Assembly: GCA_006503535.1 (NCBI GenBank)
Contig: QYRS01000007.1
Span: 620,001 to 684,000 of the forward strand
Direction of reading: 5' to 3'
DNA from: Arthrinium phaeospermum
Lineage: Eukaryota; Ascomycota; Sordariomycetes; Amphisphaeriales; Apiosporaceae
DNA length: 64,000 nt
The notes beneath the pieces are model-generated. The model saw only the letters and a list, made by a program, of their open reading frames with translations, did no database searches and was not told the DNA's origin. Shown here piece by piece: positions 53,830-64,000 of this stretch; position 1 is the first letter of the stretch, and every line of letters starts with the position of its first letter. Both the position numbers and the translations under genes were made by a program.

Positions 53830-55785
53830 TTACCATAGCTTATCGTCCGTGTCAAGAGCAACCGCCTCCTCCTCGATCTCGAAGCCCTGCGACTTCTTGA
53901 GGAAGGATGAGCAGAGGATGCCGGTCGCCACGCTGACGTTCAGACTGTCGATGGTGCTCAGCAGGCCGGCCGCGCCGGGGATCGAGACCTCGAAGTCCGC
54001 AGCCCGCCGGACCTGTTTTCCGAGGCCCTCGCCTTCGCTGCCGACCACGAGGATGGACGGCTGCGAAGCCAGAGGGTCGTAGGACTCGAGGCGGTCGAGC
54101 GACAGGTGCGAGTTGCCTCGGGATCGGGGTCCCGCGGCGACGGCGGCGTAGATCATCCAGCCGGCTTCCTTGGAGCACTCGAGGAAGCCCAGGGTGGAGT
54201 CGACTGAGTACAGCGGAATGACCTCGGAGGCACCTGCTGAAGCCTTCAGCGCCACGGGAGTCAGACTAGCCGAGCTGTGCTTTGTGATGGCTATTCCTGT
54301 AACGCCAAGGAATCCCGCAGTGCGGAGGATGGCTCCCAGGTTACCGGGATCCAGGATGCCGTCTAGGAGAAGGATGAAGGGCTTGCGATCTTTAGGGCCG
54401 CGATAAGGGATAAAATCCGGCGAGCCGTTGATGGCGGCGTCCTCGGCTGATTGGTATGCCAACTCTACGCCGAAACCAGCTTTATCAGGGTCTTCAGAAA
54501 CGGGACCCAGAGCCTTCAGGGGGAGTTGCGGGAGGGGAGACGCCTCCAGTACGCAGCCGTTATGCGGCCGTCCACCAGCCATCTTATCCATACTACGCAA
54601 ACCGTCCCTGTCTCGGATCTTTTGGACTCGAATGCGCTTGGCCATGGCCAACTTCTCCAAATGGATATCCTGGGACATATTCTGCCTGTCCTCTCCGCTG
54701 TAGAGGTATAGCACATACCCCTTTCTTCCGGAGGCTTTCAGCGCTGCTTCCACAACAGAGCGCCCATAGAGGAACTGGGATGCTGCCGTTGTATGGTGTA
54801 CACGGACCGGGAGATCCTCACCGGACGTAAAGCGGGCCTCTCTGTCAGCCACCCTGCGCTCGTAGCCGTTGCTGAATTGCTGTTCGTCGCCTCTTCCGAG
54901 ATCGCGCGGTCTCCTTTCATGCCCATCCCAGGGCTTTCGCTCCCCCATCTGGCCACCGCCGGCCGAGCCTCTTCTAGGCCCAGAGTCACGACCTCCTCGC
55001 CCTCTAGAGGCAGAATCGAATGACCTCCCCTTGAAGTCATCACTCCTCCCCCCGGATGAGAAGTTTGCCGAGCGATCGAAGCTTCGTCCTCCACGTCCAG
55101 AAGAGGAGCCAAACGACCTCTCCTTGAAATCACCACGGCCTCTTCCGGATGAGAAATTTGCCGACCGGCTCTCGAAGTCGCGATGGCCCCCCCTGTCTTC
55201 AAATCTCTTTGGCGTAGAATTGTCAGTTCTGTTTCCAGTCTTGCTGTTGAACGAGGACTCGAACTGATCGAAGTTGGAGGCGGAGCGCCTGGGCGTCTGC
55301 TGGTCATCGGAGCGAGATGTCCTTCTCTGGGGGGCGACCGGCTGGGGTAGGCCGGGCTTGTCTAACGAATCCAATTGTTCTCGCAGCGGGCCATTCTTGG
55401 CCTTGTACACGAAACTCTTCTTTCCGAAGGATTCCTCCGGGTCGTTGAATCGTGCGCGTCTCGACTTCGGTTCGGGGCCCTTGTCGGCGATGTCCTTCTT
55501 TCCCTTGCGGATTTTGAAGGTCGCTTTCTCGAATCCGGATTGGCCTCTGGACCGAGAAGTGGACCGGCCAGGTTTCCTTTCAAGACCCGAATCCCTTGTG
55601 TTGAGGGCGGTTGGCTGGAAGCCTTGCGGCCGAGACTTTTCGGAGTCGCGCAGGCCACGATGGATGGCCGAGAGGGACGAGTGTCTTATCGGGACATGGT
55701 GCACATTTCTGAGCAGAATGGTCGATCTTGATTGAAACAATGCATTGTGTCTGCAGGGAGAGCACAGAGCGGTAGGTAGTCTCAT
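53830..55785 (-). CDS. MRM1: Mitochondrial 21S rRNA ribose methyltransferase Mrm1, 651 aa
   Basis: SpoU/TrmH-family 2'-O-methyltransferase that methylates a guanosine of the mitochondrial large-subunit rRNA (yeast Mrm1). Intronless; ATG at 55783-55785. The N terminus is rich in Arg/Ser/His without acids for about 40 residues, a mitochondrial presequence. The substrate-binding domain starts near 335 (SQFLYGRSVVEAALKASGRK). The three SpoU knot motifs are ILLLDGILDPGNLGAILRTA, LVVGSEGEGLGKQVRRAADF and AAGLLSTIDSLNVSVATGIL. Unusually, about 100-290 is disordered, with RGG/FG-like repeats (RGRGDFKERSFGSSSGRGGR, SANFSSGGRSDDFKGRSFDS), making the protein about 240 residues longer than yeast Mrm1. 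Divergent from the remodeller gene. Confidence 0.9.
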   Translation of the reverse strand: MRLPTALCSPCRHNALFQSRSTILLRNVHHVPIRHSSLSAIHRGLRDSEKSRPQGFQPTALNTRDSGLERKPGRSTSRSRGQSGFEKATFKIRKGKKDIADKGPEPKSRRARFNDPEESFGKKSFVYKAKNGPLREQLDSLDKPGLPQPVAPQRRTSRSDDQQTPRRSASNFDQFESSFNSKTGNRTDNSTPKRFEDRGGHRDFESRSANFSSGRGRGDFKERSFGSSSGRGGRSFDRSANFSSGGRSDDFKGRSFDSASRGRGGRDSGPRRGSAGGGQMGERKPWDGHERRPRDLGRGDEQQFSNGYERRVADREARFTSGEDLPVRVHHTTAASQFLYGRSVVEAALKASGRKGYVLYLYSGEDRQNMSQDIHLEKLAMAKRIRVQKIRDRDGLRSMDKMAGGRPHNGCVLEASPLPQLPLKALGPVSEDPDKAGFGVELAYQSAEDAAINGSPDFIPYRGPKDRKPFILLLDGILDPGNLGAILRTAGFLGVTGIAITKHSSASLTPVALKASAGASEVIPLYSVDSTLGFLECSKEAGWMIYAAVAAGPRSRGNSHLSLDRLESYDPLASQPSILVVGSEGEGLGKQVRRAADFEVSIPGAAGLLSTIDSLNVSVATGILCSSFLKKSQGFEIEEEAVALDTDDKLW

Positions 55786-56431
55786 TGCATGGTTTGGAGT
55801 TCAGTGCTGAACTAGTGGTGTAGAATGCAGAATGTAGCTGCTTCTTGACTACCAGATATTGTAACTTTTTTTTTTGCCTGCCCTCTTTCCAAGCTGCAAG
55901 GTCCCGGGTGTGTGGGGCCTGGATGACGGGACCCCGAGAATGATTTAAATATGGGGTCATAGGTAAATCCCGGTAGATTTGGTAAAAGGTACCTGCGCGT
56001 GCAGGCATGTGAGACTACGACGTCGGACCCCACGCGTCAAGTTTAATGGAAGTTCCAATCCAGAGCGCGTCGCAAAGCTACAAAGCTACTGCCGGCTTGG
56101 ACTACATACATCGATACCGTATCGCATGATCGCCGAGTCCCCAGTTCGTGGAGCGCTCACTTTCTACAGCAAAGCTGCCCTTTTTTTTTTGTATATACAT
56201 ACCTTCTTTGCGACTTCGATTTCACCATAGATCATTATGCGCGGTCGTTGCTAATACTTTCAATTTCTGGCATCGTCTTGACTTGTACGGATCGAACCCC
56301 CACTACTCCTTACGACCCAACTCCTTGCGCATGCCATGTGTGCTCACGACCGGCGATAGACTGACCGAGGAGGGATGCAGACAGGACTGAAGTGCAGCTT
56401 GCCGACCGGGAACTCAATTGGCGACAGCAAG
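55786..56431. promoter_or_regulatory. Divergent promoter region, MRM1 and chromatin remodeller
   Basis: 646 bases, with a minus-strand A-run near 55866 and a T-run near 56170. An in-frame ATG at 56375 could extend the remodeller by 19 residues. No named site recognised. Confidence 0.4.
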
Positions 56432-59400
56432 ATGGACGACTTCGTGCTCGATCTATCCGATTTTGGCGCCATCGACTCGGACGCGATGGATGTCGACGGA
56501 ACCACAGCTCCGGAGCCGGACGTCTTGGGCGATGTGACTGTTGGTCTTCCATCGCCAGTGGATGATAGCATTGTTGAAATGGGCGACGCACCAAAGGAAC
56601 ATGAAACAATCGTTCTGGACTCCGACCGTGGCGGATCTGCAGCGGATGCGCCACCCGACACTGCAGAAGCCGAGAAGAAGCTGGGGACCGATAGCGCCGA
56701 GGACTCAGGGGATGCAGAGGACCTAGAAGAGTCGGAAGAGCCCACCAGCCAGCCTAAAGAAGCAACCCAGTCGAGACTGTTTCCAATTGAGGTCGTACTG
56801 TCTCCCCCCGAAGATCCTGATTCCTACGAGATACTTCCTCCCAGCTGGACAGTCGAGAAGGTGACAAGGGAGGTTGAGCAGGACGATGAGCTCTGGTATG
56901 AAGTTGAATTTGACGACGGTCGCGTGGATATGGTAAGTGAGCTTCTTGTAACAACATCAACATGAAGTGACTGTGTGCTTGCAGCAAAGTACCTAGACTG
57001 CACACTTCAGTGATTTATTCCACCTCGCAAACCACTTCCGCTACCTCTAAAAAGATGCACTGAACCACTGCACCTTCCTTACCTCAAGTTATTACATCCA
57101 CGGCCCTCACTTCACACACACAACACACACTCTCTCTTTCTCTCTACATCACACCACAATTTCACTCACTTCCTCCCTCATCAACTCCCCTTTCGCCCCT
57201 TTCGGCTTCTCTTTTACACCGTAAGAGGTTCTGGGCCAGGGATTTAGGTACCCTATTTAGCAACAATCGCCGCTTGTCTGCTTACACCCACCACCATTCT
57301 CACTCCCAATCACACAACAGCACACCAACTACGAAGCCAAGATGGTATGTGAACAGCAAGTGCAGAACTGGTGATCCTATTGTTATGGGTACATGTGAGC
57401 TTGTGTACACAGGCCAGCTTTACTCCAAATATGTTTCCACTTGCGACCTTGTTCACCACGATTTTTCTCCCAACTCCTCCACCCCCAACTCTGTTTTTAC
57501 ATCTCTGCGAAGACCTTTTTGTTTTCTCTACCTTGCATTGCAAGTCGCTGACTTAACCGAATGATAGGTGGCATACGACGACCTTTATGAGCTAGAGCAT
57601 GGAAGTCGCTCTCTGAACAAATTCCAGCGAGACCAAACACTTGCTTCAGAACAAAGCGCCATGGGTCGTGGGACCGCAACGGAGCGCTCATTCCTTGAGC
57701 AGGATTATTCGGAATCCCAAGATTCTGGTTCGGACCGACCAAGAAAGAAACAGAGACGCCTTCGAATCCAAGCTCCAGTCCGTCGCAGTCAAAGACAGAC
57801 AACCTTGTCACGACAGGCTTCGGTAGACCACAGAACGGACAGTGGTCGTGGCGAGCTTTCAGACGATGACAACGATGAAGCCGATTCTGATGATGAAGAT
57901 GAGCGACCTTCGCGGCTCGGAACTCGTGGATCCCGGACAGCAACCATGGGCAGGAGGGTGACCAGGGCTTCCACTGGCGCCACTTCGAGAATGTCTACTG
58001 CCTATGCTCGAGCGAATTCTTCAGAAGATGAGCTAGCGAATGACTCGGACGGTGACACTACCTTCCGCCCGGTTGTATCTGACCTTGCACCTACCAAACG
58101 AGCATCGGCTCGCAAGAGAAAGAGCGTGGCTAGCTACAGCCAGTCACAACGCCGCAACGACAGGGATTCGTCAATCGAGTTCGAAACCACCCGACGATCC
58201 GGAAGGTCTGCTGCGAAAAACTATGCCGTGCCCGATGTCGATGATGACTACGTAATCTACGAAGAAAAGACTGATACAGCCCCAAAGCACGTCTCTGTCA
58301 AGGAAATCTTCAAGCCTCTGGATTCAGGGTCCGATTTCGCGAAAATGCACTCTCCGGAGTGTAGTGTTTGTCAGGGCAAAGCAAATTCGGGCAAAGGTTC
58401 TCTGGTCTACTGCCAAGGTTGTTCTTACTCATTTCATAAGATCTGTCTTGGCGTTCGATCTCAGCGAGACCACAGAGTCACAAAGATTGGTCGCGATGAC
58501 TTTGTGTTGCAGTGCCGCATCTGCGTTGGGTTTTATCGCAAGAAAGACCATAATGCGCCGGATCATGCCATGTGTCAAACATGCAAGCTCGACAATCCTT
58601 CTTGTTCCGAGTTCTCGAGTAGAAAAACCCCGAGACAAGAGGAGAAGCTCCGCGAGGAGAATGAAGGCGAGGATCCCATCACACCTGTTGTCCCTAATCT
58701 GCTCAACAATGCCGATTCACTTCTATTCCGCTGCTCGTCCTGCAAGCGTGGTACTCACTTTGATCATCTGCCTTCTCTCACAAAGGACGGAGAGGTCACG
58801 AGTGATATCCGTGCTGATAGACTCGAGGAGTATGCCATGGTGGACTGGAAGTGCAAAGACTGCGTTGACTCGGATAACAAGATCCATGCCTTGGTTGCAT
58901 GGCGACCAGTTGATGAGACCGCTTACATCCAGGGCCAGACGTGTTTTGACATCACTGAGGATGCCAAAGAGTACTTGGTTAAATGGGATGGGCGTTCTCA
59001 CTTCCACGATACCTGGATGCCTGGTGCCTGGGTCTTTGGTGTTGCTGCAAGTACAATGCGCTCAGCTTTTGCCAAGCGTGACAGCAGTCTTCTACCCAAA
59101 ATGACCACCAAGGATGCTGTTGAGGAAGAATGGCTACTTGCCGACGTCTTACTCCGAGTGAACTATCACAAGAGATCCAACAACTCGCACAAAGCAAGGG
59201 ACTTGGCCCGTCTGTCAGACATCAAGGATGTGTATGTGAAGTTTCAAGGGCTCAGCTACACAGAAGCGGTCTGGGATTCCCCTCCGCCAAAGGACTCGGG
59301 TGCACCATGGGAAGCCTTCCGCGCTGCTTACGAGGAATACATCGAGGGGGCATATTTCCGAACCATACCAGACAACAAGATGAGGGAACGTATTCAACAG

Positions 59401-62317
59401 TATCGCTCACTGGACTTTGCGAAAGAGTGCGAGCTCAAAGGAATCCAGCCTCCCGGCCTCAAGCGTGGCAAGTTGATGGAGTACCAAATGGAAGGTGTCA
59501 ACTGGCTGCTCTTCAATTTCCACCAAAAACACAACGTCATCCTTGCCGATGAGATGGGTCTTGGGAAAACTGTCCAGGTGGTCGCCTTCATCAGCTCTCT
59601 AGTAGAGGACAAGCCAAACTGCTGGCCTTTCCTCATCGTTGTTCCCAACTCAACATGCCCTAACTGGCGCCGTGAACTCAAGCAGTGGGCTCCTGGCCTA
59701 CGAGTTGTCACATATCATGGTGGAAAGGAAGCCCAACAGCTGGCCTACACATATGAGCTTTTCCCCAACGGTGTCAAGGATGGCATGAAGGCTCATGTTG
59801 TCATATTGTCTTACGAGGCTGCTGTTGAGGCCCGGACAACCTTCCGCTCGGTGAACTGGGCTGGTCTTATCGTTGATGAGGGCCAGAGGCTCAAAAACGA
59901 CGCGAGTCAGCTTTACCTCGCTCTACAGAGTATGAAGATACCTTTTAGGCTTCTGCTCACTGGAACGCCTCTCCAGAACAACAAGCGTGAACTTTTCAAT
60001 CTTCTTCAGTTCATCGATCCTGCTCATAACGCAGAGGAACTTGATGCAAAATACGCAGAGCTGACAAAGGACAATATTCCCGAATTGCATCAAATGATAC
60101 GGCCCTACTTCCTTCGACGAACTAAGGCACAGGTTCTGAAATTCCTCCCGTCCATGGCCCAAGTCATCTTACCCGTCACCATGTCCGTCCTTCAAGAGAA
60201 GCTATCCAGATCGATCATGTCTCGGAACCCTCAGCTTATCAAGGCGATTATTTCGAGAAGCAAGGTCAAAGCTGGAGAGCGAAAGAGTCTCAACAACATC
60301 TTGATGGAGCTACGTCGCTGCTTGTGTCACCCGTTCATCTTCAGCGATGACGTCGAGGACCGGACTGTTACGGATCAAGCCAGGATCCAGGCGAACATGG
60401 TAGAAGCCTCGGGCAAGCTACTGCTCCTAAACATTATGCTTCCCAAGCTAAAGGAGCGTGGTCATCGTGTGCTCATCTTCAGCCAGTTCCTCATGAGCTT
60501 GACCATCATTGAAGACTTCTTGACAGGCCTTGGGCTTGCACACGCACGCATTGATGGAAGCATCTCTGCTCTAGAGAAACAGAAGCGTATTGATGCCTAC
60601 AACGCGCCCGATTCGCCATTGTTTGCTATGCTTCTTTCTACACGAGCTGGAGGTGTTGGTATCAATCTTGCAACTGCCGACACCGTGATTATTTACGATC
60701 CAGACTTTAACCCTCACCAGGACATTCAAGCATTGTCTCGTGCCCATCGTATCGGGCAGAAGAACAAGGTTCTTTGCTTCCAGCTGATGACCAAGAACAC
60801 GGTTGAGGAGAAGATCATGCAGATTGGACGAAAGAAAATGGCTCTGGACCATGCATTGATCGAGTCGATGGATGCTGGCGAGGACGCTGGTGATGACCTC
60901 GAGTCTATTCTCAAGCATGGTGCTCAAGCATTGTTCGCTGATGAAGCGCAGGACAAGATCATTTACGACGAAGCCTCGGTTGAGAAACTACTTGACCGGA
61001 CACAAGTTGAAAGCACTAACGCAGGTTCCGATGAAAGTGCCGAATCACAATTCTCCTTTGCCCGGGTATGGGCAAATGACAAAGGCGATCTCAATGCTAA
61101 CACCGGAGACGATGCCGCGGATGACGATGACGCACCGGCTGCTGAAAGTGTTTGGGAGAATATCCTCAAACAACGTGAGGCAGAGCACCAAGCAGAACTT
61201 GCTGCCACTCAACAGAGTTACGGCCGAGGAGCCCGGCGCCGGGTCAACAAAGTTTACGACAGCAATCTTGTGAGTGGCTTCATTGAAGGCGTTAATGACG
61301 ATCTTTTAATGGAACAACAGCCACAAGGAAATGACAGCGGCTCAGACATGGAGGTGGACGATGAACTGTACATCGATGGTAAAATCGAAGAGAGTGATGA
61401 CGACGAGGAGCACCTTGGCATAAACGAAACAGGGATTCAGACAAAGGGCCCCAAAGGTACGAAGCGCTCTGCGGCTGCTGCAGCACCAACTACTATTTCA
61501 CAGAATCCATCAAAAAAGGCCAAGACAAATGTTAACACTCCACAAAGCACCGATGCTGCAAGCGCCGGTACCACCCCCACAGCTGCCGCTTCCAATCCCG
61601 CCTCCAAGCGTGGCAAAACAGGTCAAAACCGAGCCACCCGTGGCCCTCCCAAACGCCGAGCCCAAAAGAAGGGGCAGGCCGAGGAAACACCCGCTCCCGG
61701 CAGACAGAGCGAACCAGACCAAGTCGCTTCCGAACAGACCGTCCCCGCTGCAGAACCTTCAGCCGAGACAGAAGCAAGCGAATCATCAGCAACGGCAGCC
61801 GATGGCACAGCATCAGTCAATGATGCCACAGCAGTGGCAGAAGATGCCCATGGCAAGCCATCCTCCCCCGGTACTAACATCGAACATGCCATTGAACACG
61901 CACCAGCTGTCAGTAGCGTTACCCAGCTCCCCGGCGCCACCACCGGAGAGTGGTCAACGATTCATGCAAGCGCAGACTCAGCAGAACATACCGACGCTGC
62001 ATAGCATGTCTCCGGGGCCTTTGGCAAGGGGTGCGCCTCCTCAACCTGTGCTAAGTTCCAATGCACCAAACCCCCAGCGAGCTCAAGAGTTTTCTACGAG
62101 TAACGGACAATATCCTGCTGGAAGTTCAGCCTGCACTATCTGCGGGAAACATCACCCCTCTGGCAACCTTGGATGCGTTGACATAAATCAAGTATTATCG
62201 CTACGAATTGCACTGGACGAATTGCGCAGATCTAAGGCATCTGCTAGCGACAAGCAGGCGGTCAAGAACGAGTTATCCATGAGGCTCAAGGAATTGCAGT
62301 CAAGAAGACCGCAATAA
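56432..62317 (+). CDS. CHD3/Mi-2 (Mit1-like) ATP-dependent chromatin remodeller, about 1732 aa
   Basis: SNF2-family nucleosome remodeller of the Mi-2/fission-yeast Mit1 type, nuclear. Preferred exons 56432-56932, 57568-61530 and 61583-62317. The first intron (635 nt) joins FDDGRVDM to VAYDDLYELEHG. Domains: acidic N terminus with a chromo/tudor-like patch (WYEVEFDDGRVD, about 155-167); basic disordered region (170-420); PHD finger from C432 (CSVCQGK, CQGCSYSFHKIC, CRIC); chromodomain-like EYLVKWDGRSHFHDTWMPG; helicase I DEMGLGKTVQVV (about 828) and DEGQ box (936); helicase II VLIFSQFLMS and LSRAHRIGQKNKV (about 1224). The C-terminal part in the shifted frame has an AT-hook (KRRGRPRKHP) and a Cys/His motif (CTICGKHHPSGNLGC). 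The last 52-nt intron has a weak donor (GTTAAC); without it the frame ends at 62004. Start ATG 56432 (CAAGATGG) is preferred over 56375. Confidence 0.9.
57100..57344 (+). promoter_or_regulatory. Possible internal promoter with alternative first exon
   Basis: Inside the 635-nt first intron of the remodeller lies a CA/CT-rich tract (57111-57190), then CCAAGATG at 57337-57344 directly followed by a strong donor GTATGT. Spliced to the acceptor at 57567, this ATG would start a 1566-residue form (M-VAYDDL) lacking the acidic N terminus. Confidence 0.45.
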
Positions 62318-63321
62318 CGATGAATGACTTTGGCGAGGGTCCACAGACAGGACTTGCGCTCATGATTGTACGGATATGGATATGGATATGGATTGCTGGC
62401 GAAGATATGATAGATTGCCACAATGGCAGTCACTCTGCATGATTCTCTTGGACCGGTGTGGCCCGTTGCTCTTTGACGCAGCAATCACGATCAGGCAACA
62501 GAGGCCTGAGGCAGACAAATAGATGCTTGGCATATAGAGAGATCCAGCAATTATTTGTGATACCCCCCGTTTGTGGTCTTGTTTTTGGCAGTTTATATCG
62601 TTACGGTGAGTTGGGTGTTTATGTGTCCATGTCATCATGCAGATTGATATTCCATAAACTGCAATCAGCGAGCAAAGGACAACATGGTAGAGAAGAACGG
62701 TAAGTTGACAGGTATTAGGTCGTGTAGGTCCCCTCAGTGTGTATATGCTGGGCCGACGAGCGTTTGTCACGTGGGAAACACAAGACAAGACTGCAGGTAG
62801 CCGCTGGTGATGTATCTAACCTTATCTGAAATTCCTCAGCAAACGGCCGTGATGCCAACCCGTCCTTTCTGACCTTGGGGTGCCAGATTGCCTGGTCAGA
62901 ACGGGCTTGGACTGATCTGCTTAAAGACCAGCCAGCCAGCCAGCCCATCCTCGACTTGCTTTGGTCTTGATGCATACTTACTGGCTATGTTGATTCCCCC
63001 TTCGTCCCATCTTCTTCTTGTCACTGCCACTGCCAGCAGTTGGATCTTCTTGGTGACGTGAACAGACAGCCTGGAGCACTCTTCTTCGGTTTCGGCCCTG
63101 GTGATTGGGTTTTTATTTCTCTGAGATTGCACACCACACCACCACACCACACCACACCGCGCATTATAGATAAACGCGGGGCCCTCTTCGTCCGTTTGCC
63201 CTGCCTTCTAGTCCCTTCGGTTGAGCAGCACTCGCCTGGGTTCCTGGGTTTCTGGGGTCGTGGGGTCTTTATGTCTCTGATCCCAATCCCAGCTCTCTCG
63301 CACCCTCTGCTTGACTTCACA
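62318..63321. other. Intergenic, no gene seen
   Basis: About 1 kb. A GGATAT-type short tandem repeat (GTACGGATATGGATATGGAT at about 62369-62395) lies just after the remodeller stop, and an ACCACACCACACCACACC tract near 63130-63158. The right end is the leader of the next gene. No RNA gene recognised. Confidence 0.45.
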
Positions 63322-64000
63322 ATGGAACCCTCTCTCCAGTCAACAACTGGTCCAACCGTCCACTCCCCCTCCGAGGCTTCTTATTCCTCTGGGCCTTCCC
63401 GCACTTCGACTCGGTCCACTTCTCCCGACACATCCTCGCATCGTTCGTCTCCTCTTCTAGATCTTCACCATCTTATTACCACGTCTAGTATAGTTCCCGA
63501 GACCAACCACGCCGTCGTTGACCAGCAACCACCATCCAAGATGGACAAGCCAACCCCGGCCCTGCCTTCCGACGGACTGAACAACTTGCGTAGAGCCAGC
63601 AGCAAATTCAACATGGAGCGCAACGTTGGCCCTGCCAACTACCAGCAACCGCCAGGTGTCCGGCCCGGTGCTCCCATGGGCCCAGGTAATCTCGCTTCCC
63701 GAAGCCTCACTTCAAACAACTGGCGCGCCCAGGCCATGACCGACGGCATGTACACCAACTTTGACGCTGCCAGCCCCCAGAACCAGCAACAGCAACAGCA
63801 GCACTTTGGCCGCCCTACTCTGGTCCATCGGCATCAGCAGCAGCTACCGCCTGGTGCCGCCTCCATGTACCCGCCGCATGATAATATCATGGCCTTCCCA
63901 GACAGCCTTCTTGACACCTGCTACGCTTACTGCTACGATCGAGGCAACGGCCAATACACACGACTGATCCCGGCCGACATGATCCCGAACCTTTGCGACG
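63322..64000 (+). CDS. Hypothetical Q-rich protein, N-terminal 226 aa (partial)
   Basis: ATG at 63322 (TTCACAATGG); the frame is open to the window edge. The first 70 residues are Ser/Thr/Pro-rich. MDKPTPALPSDGLNNLRRAS (ATG 63541, context CCAAGATGG) looks more conserved and may be the true start. A polyglutamine stretch (QNQQQQQQHFG) lies near 155. The end, MAFPDSLLDTCYAYCYDRGN followed by GQYTRLIPADMIPNL, resembles a folded, conserved fungal domain. I cannot name it. No intron is needed within the visible part. Divergence from the remodeller is not seen; both run on the plus strand. Confidence 0.6.
   Translation, partial: MEPSLQSTTGPTVHSPSEASYSSGPSRTSTRSTSPDTSSHRSSPLLDLHHLITTSSIVPETNHAVVDQQPPSKMDKPTPALPSDGLNNLRRASSKFNMERNVGPANYQQPPGVRPGAPMGPGNLASRSLTSNNWRAQAMTDGMYTNFDAASPQNQQQQQQHFGRPTLVHRHQQQLPPGAASMYPPHDNIMAFPDSLLDTCYAYCYDRGNGQYTRLIPADMIPNLCD

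Noticed and set aside
56285..56310. GGATCGAACCCC motif resembling a tRNA T arm
   Set aside because: No matching T stem, anticodon arm or acceptor stem in the flanking sequence.
61531..61582. Simple sequencing error as sole explanation of the remodeller frame change
   Set aside because: A phase-matching intron with AG acceptor exists, so an error is not required, though not excluded.

Overview
The window is nuclear DNA of a filamentous ascomycete (Pezizomycotina, most likely a Sordariomycete; inferred, not tested). Genes carry short introns (about 50-125 nt, GTRNGT donors, CTRAC-like branch points), lie on both strands without operons, and include fungus-specific proteins: an Ies4-type INO80 subunit, an LCCL membrane protein, a sedolisin, a UbiA-type prenyltransferase and a rhodopsin-domain membrane protein remnant.

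Layout. 1-764 is the 5' part of ADE2 (minus). 1.4-18.2 kb is accessory in character: a helical orphan, an intact four-exon O-methyltransferase, a frameshifted rhodopsin-domain pseudogene, an unidentified decayed reading frame, an intact UbiA-family prenyltransferase, and an F-box/ankyrin gene flanked by degenerate GACGG/CCGTC tandem arrays in opposite orientation. Two orphans follow, then a divergent pair: a 938-residue trypsin-like protease-fold protein with a coiled coil, and a protein with a C-terminal membrane anchor. 18.3-22.1 kb holds a thiol methyltransferase, a short-chain dehydrogenase and a metaxin-like protein. 22.1-31 kb is gene-poor, with an 84-residue protein behind a long leader, one copy of a dispersed repeat, a GC-rich relic, and a Cys-containing gene broken at an A7 run.

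31-64 kb is mostly a conserved backbone: GID ligase subunit Vid30/Gid1, Ies4, a Ser/Thr-rich secreted-like protein next to the second dispersed-repeat copy, an FAD oxidoreductase, eIF2-beta, a Mim2-like protein, an LCCL protein with a C-terminal frameshift, a seven-exon sedolisin, Mrm1, a large Mi-2/Mit1-like remodeller with ambiguous ends, and the 5' part of a Q-rich protein.

Methyltransferase, prenyltransferase and decaying neighbours in 2.6-7.4 kb suggest an eroded specialised-metabolism locus, but no backbone synthase is present. The least explained structures are the inverted arrays around the ankyrin gene, the protease/membrane-protein pair, and the overlapping reading frames at the 3' end of the remodeller. 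Exon joins were worked out by hand from splice motifs and reading frame; none is confirmed by transcript data.
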